DNA of 33,278 nucleotides from the NCBI GenBank assembly GCA_902595805.1, contig CACJRM010000011.1, positions 1 through 33,278 on the forward strand, given 5' to 3'. The notes under the pieces are model-generated. The model worked only from the letters and a program-made list of their open reading frames with translations, had not been told where the DNA came from and searched no databases. This DNA comes from an uncultured Alphaproteobacteria bacterium. GTDB lineage: Bacteria > Pseudomonadota > Alphaproteobacteria > HIMB59 > GCA-002718135. A program made the position numbers and the translations under genes. Each line of letters begins with the position of its first letter. Position 1 is the stretch's first letter. Shown piece by piece: positions 32,169 through 33,278 of the stretch.

Positions 32169-33278
32169 GTGGCTAGTGATTTATTATTTTCTCTAAGAGA
32201 TGTAGAAATCAAATTTGGCAAAAAAGTTATTTTCCAATATCTAAACTTAAATTTACACAAGGGTGATATGATTGCACTTGTTGGTAAAAATGGTGTTGGC
32301 AAAACAACACTTATGAAAACTATAAATGGTGATCAAGATTTAGATGCTGGCGAGTTATGGAATTATCCTAATCTAAAAGTTGGATATTTTAATCAGAAAT
32401 TTGAAAAACTAGATAATAAAACCATTGGAGAGAATTTTTCAGATTTACTTAACGAACAAAATAAACATTTTGTTGATATATTTTGCAATAAACTAAATTT
32501 AGATAAATTTGCCAATGTTCAAGATCTTTCAGGAGGTCAAAAAAGAAAAGTTTATTTAATTCGAACTTTATTAAAAGACTCCGATGTTTTGTTGTTAGAT
32601 GAGCCAACCAATCATCTAGATTTACAATGTATTGAATGGCTAGAAAGTTATTTACGCAATTTAAATAAGACAATTATATGTGTAAGTCATGATAGAACTT
32701 TTCTCCGTAATTTCACTAATAAAGTTTTTTGGATAGATAGAGGAAAATTACGAGTGAGCCCTAGAGGATTTAAAGATTTTGATAAATGGTCAGAGGAGTT
32801 ACTCGATCAAGAATATAGAGAATTAAGAAATAGAAAACAATTTGTCAACATTGAACTTGAGTGGGCAAATAAAGGTGTTAAAGCTCGTGTAAAGAGAAAT
32901 GAAAAAAGATTAAAAAGAGCAAAAGAGTTAAAATTGCAATTAGAAAAAGATGAAGCTTCTTATAGAAGTGCAATAAAATCTTTAAGACCTCAAGTATCTA
33001 AAAAATCTACCGATCAATCGAAATTTATTGCTGAACTCCAAGAAGTATTTGTAAAATATCCAAATCAAAGTGAATTTGTTTTTAAAAACCTATCCATAAA
33101 AATTTCTAAAAATGATCGTATCGGTCTGTTAGGGAATAATGGCAGTGGTAAATCAACTTTTCTTCGAACAATTCTGAATGAAATAAAAATTTCAAAAGGA
33201 AAAATCAAGTTGAAAAAAAATTTAGAATTTTCTTATTTTGATCAAATGCGTAATGATCTTAATGGTAGAAAATCTATT
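32169..33278 (+). CDS. ABC-F ATPase (Uup-like), C-terminal end outside the window
   Basis: A cytoplasmic twin-ATPase of the ABC-F family, which acts on ribosomes or DNA rather than in transport. The first 370 codons are visible. The first ATPase domain has Walker A GKNGVGKTT (about 40-48), signature LSGGQKRKVYL, and Walker B VLLLDEPTNHLDL. After a charged, Lys-rich linker with coiled-coil character, the second domain opens with FKNLSIKISKNDRIGLLGNNGSGKST and is cut by the window edge. The opening FSLRDVEIKFGKKVIF and the linker resemble Uup. The GTG at 32169 is the best start because the frame is closed just upstream; no Shine-Dalgarno is clear. Confidence 0.88.
   Translation, partial: MASDLLFSLRDVEIKFGKKVIFQYLNLNLHKGDMIALVGKNGVGKTTLMKTINGDQDLDAGELWNYPNLKVGYFNQKFEKLDNKTIGENFSDLLNEQNKHFVDIFCNKLNLDKFANVQDLSGGQKRKVYLIRTLLKDSDVLLLDEPTNHLDLQCIEWLESYLRNLNKTIICVSHDRTFLRNFTNKVFWIDRGKLRVSPRGFKDFDKWSEELLDQEYRELRNRKQFVNIELEWANKGVKARVKRNEKRLKRAKELKLQLEKDEASYRSAIKSLRPQVSKKSTDQSKFIAELQEVFVKYPNQSEFVFKNLSIKISKNDRIGLLGNNGSGKSTFLRTILNEIKISKGKIKLKKNLEFSYFDQMRNDLNGRKSI

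Overview
The window looks like a piece of a very AT-rich, tightly packed chromosome from a free-living marine alphaproteobacterium with a streamlined genome (SAR11-like in style; the HIMB59 or AEGEAN-169 lineages are plausible but cannot be proved from this sequence). The reasons are the low GC, intergenic gaps mostly under 120 bases, stop/start overlaps such as TAATG, three pairs of convergent genes that overlap at their 3' ends, and an alphaproteobacterial gene set: AglEFGK-type transporter, SPOR-tailed D,D-carboxypeptidase, clpS-clpA, a FemAB-like protein and a DUF4174 protein. No insertion sequence, phage gene, integrase or CRISPR array was seen, and no gene-free stretch exceeds 300 bases.

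Bases 1-2437 hold a three-carbon module: a partial D-glycerate 3-kinase on the minus strand, and divergent from it a HAD phosphatase and a GlpD that lacks the usual C-terminal domain. The 194-base gap after glpD contains a long hairpin, a 10-codon minigene with a very good ribosome binding site, a loop-to-minigene complementarity, and a shared terminator. Bases 2438-8208 are an AglEFGK-type oligosaccharide ABC transporter with a divergent LacI-family repressor; a perfect 14-bp palindrome lies in the spacer between the -35 and -10 elements of the transporter promoter. The alpha-glucosidase gene aglA that normally belongs to this cluster is absent.

Bases 8221-16450 are all on the minus strand. 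Two paralogous membrane fatty-acid-desaturase-like proteins bracket an aldehyde dehydrogenase, a CUT2-type (ribose/fructose-like) sugar transporter, and a ThuA plus Gfo/Idh/MocA pair resembling rhizobial ThuAB, which oxidise sugars to 3-keto forms. Both transporter operons have a stable hairpin directly after the binding-protein gene, likely to raise binding protein over permease.

Bases 16567-26348 are mostly housekeeping: UDP-glucose dehydrogenase and phosphomannomutase (exopolysaccharide/LPS precursors), D-Ala-D-Ala carboxypeptidase, ClpS and ClpA (N-end rule proteolysis), a FemAB/GNAT-like protein, RidA, cyclophilin and an M19 dipeptidase. Bases 26328-33278 carry a LysE exporter, PdxJ, a glutathione S-transferase, an unknown membrane protein, a beta-lactamase-fold hydrolase, a DUF4174 protein, tRNA-Thr(GGT), a mu-like glutathione S-transferase, a 2-hydroxychromene-2-carboxylate isomerase-like protein, a 38-residue membrane protein and the start of an ABC-F (Uup-like) ATPase that runs off the end.

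The items most worth a second look are the hairpin/minigene region after glpD, the ThuAB-like pair served by a CUT2 transporter between twin desaturases, and the transporter-plus-glycerate/glycerol gene neighbourhood that hints at use of glucosylglycerol- or glucosylglycerate-type solutes.
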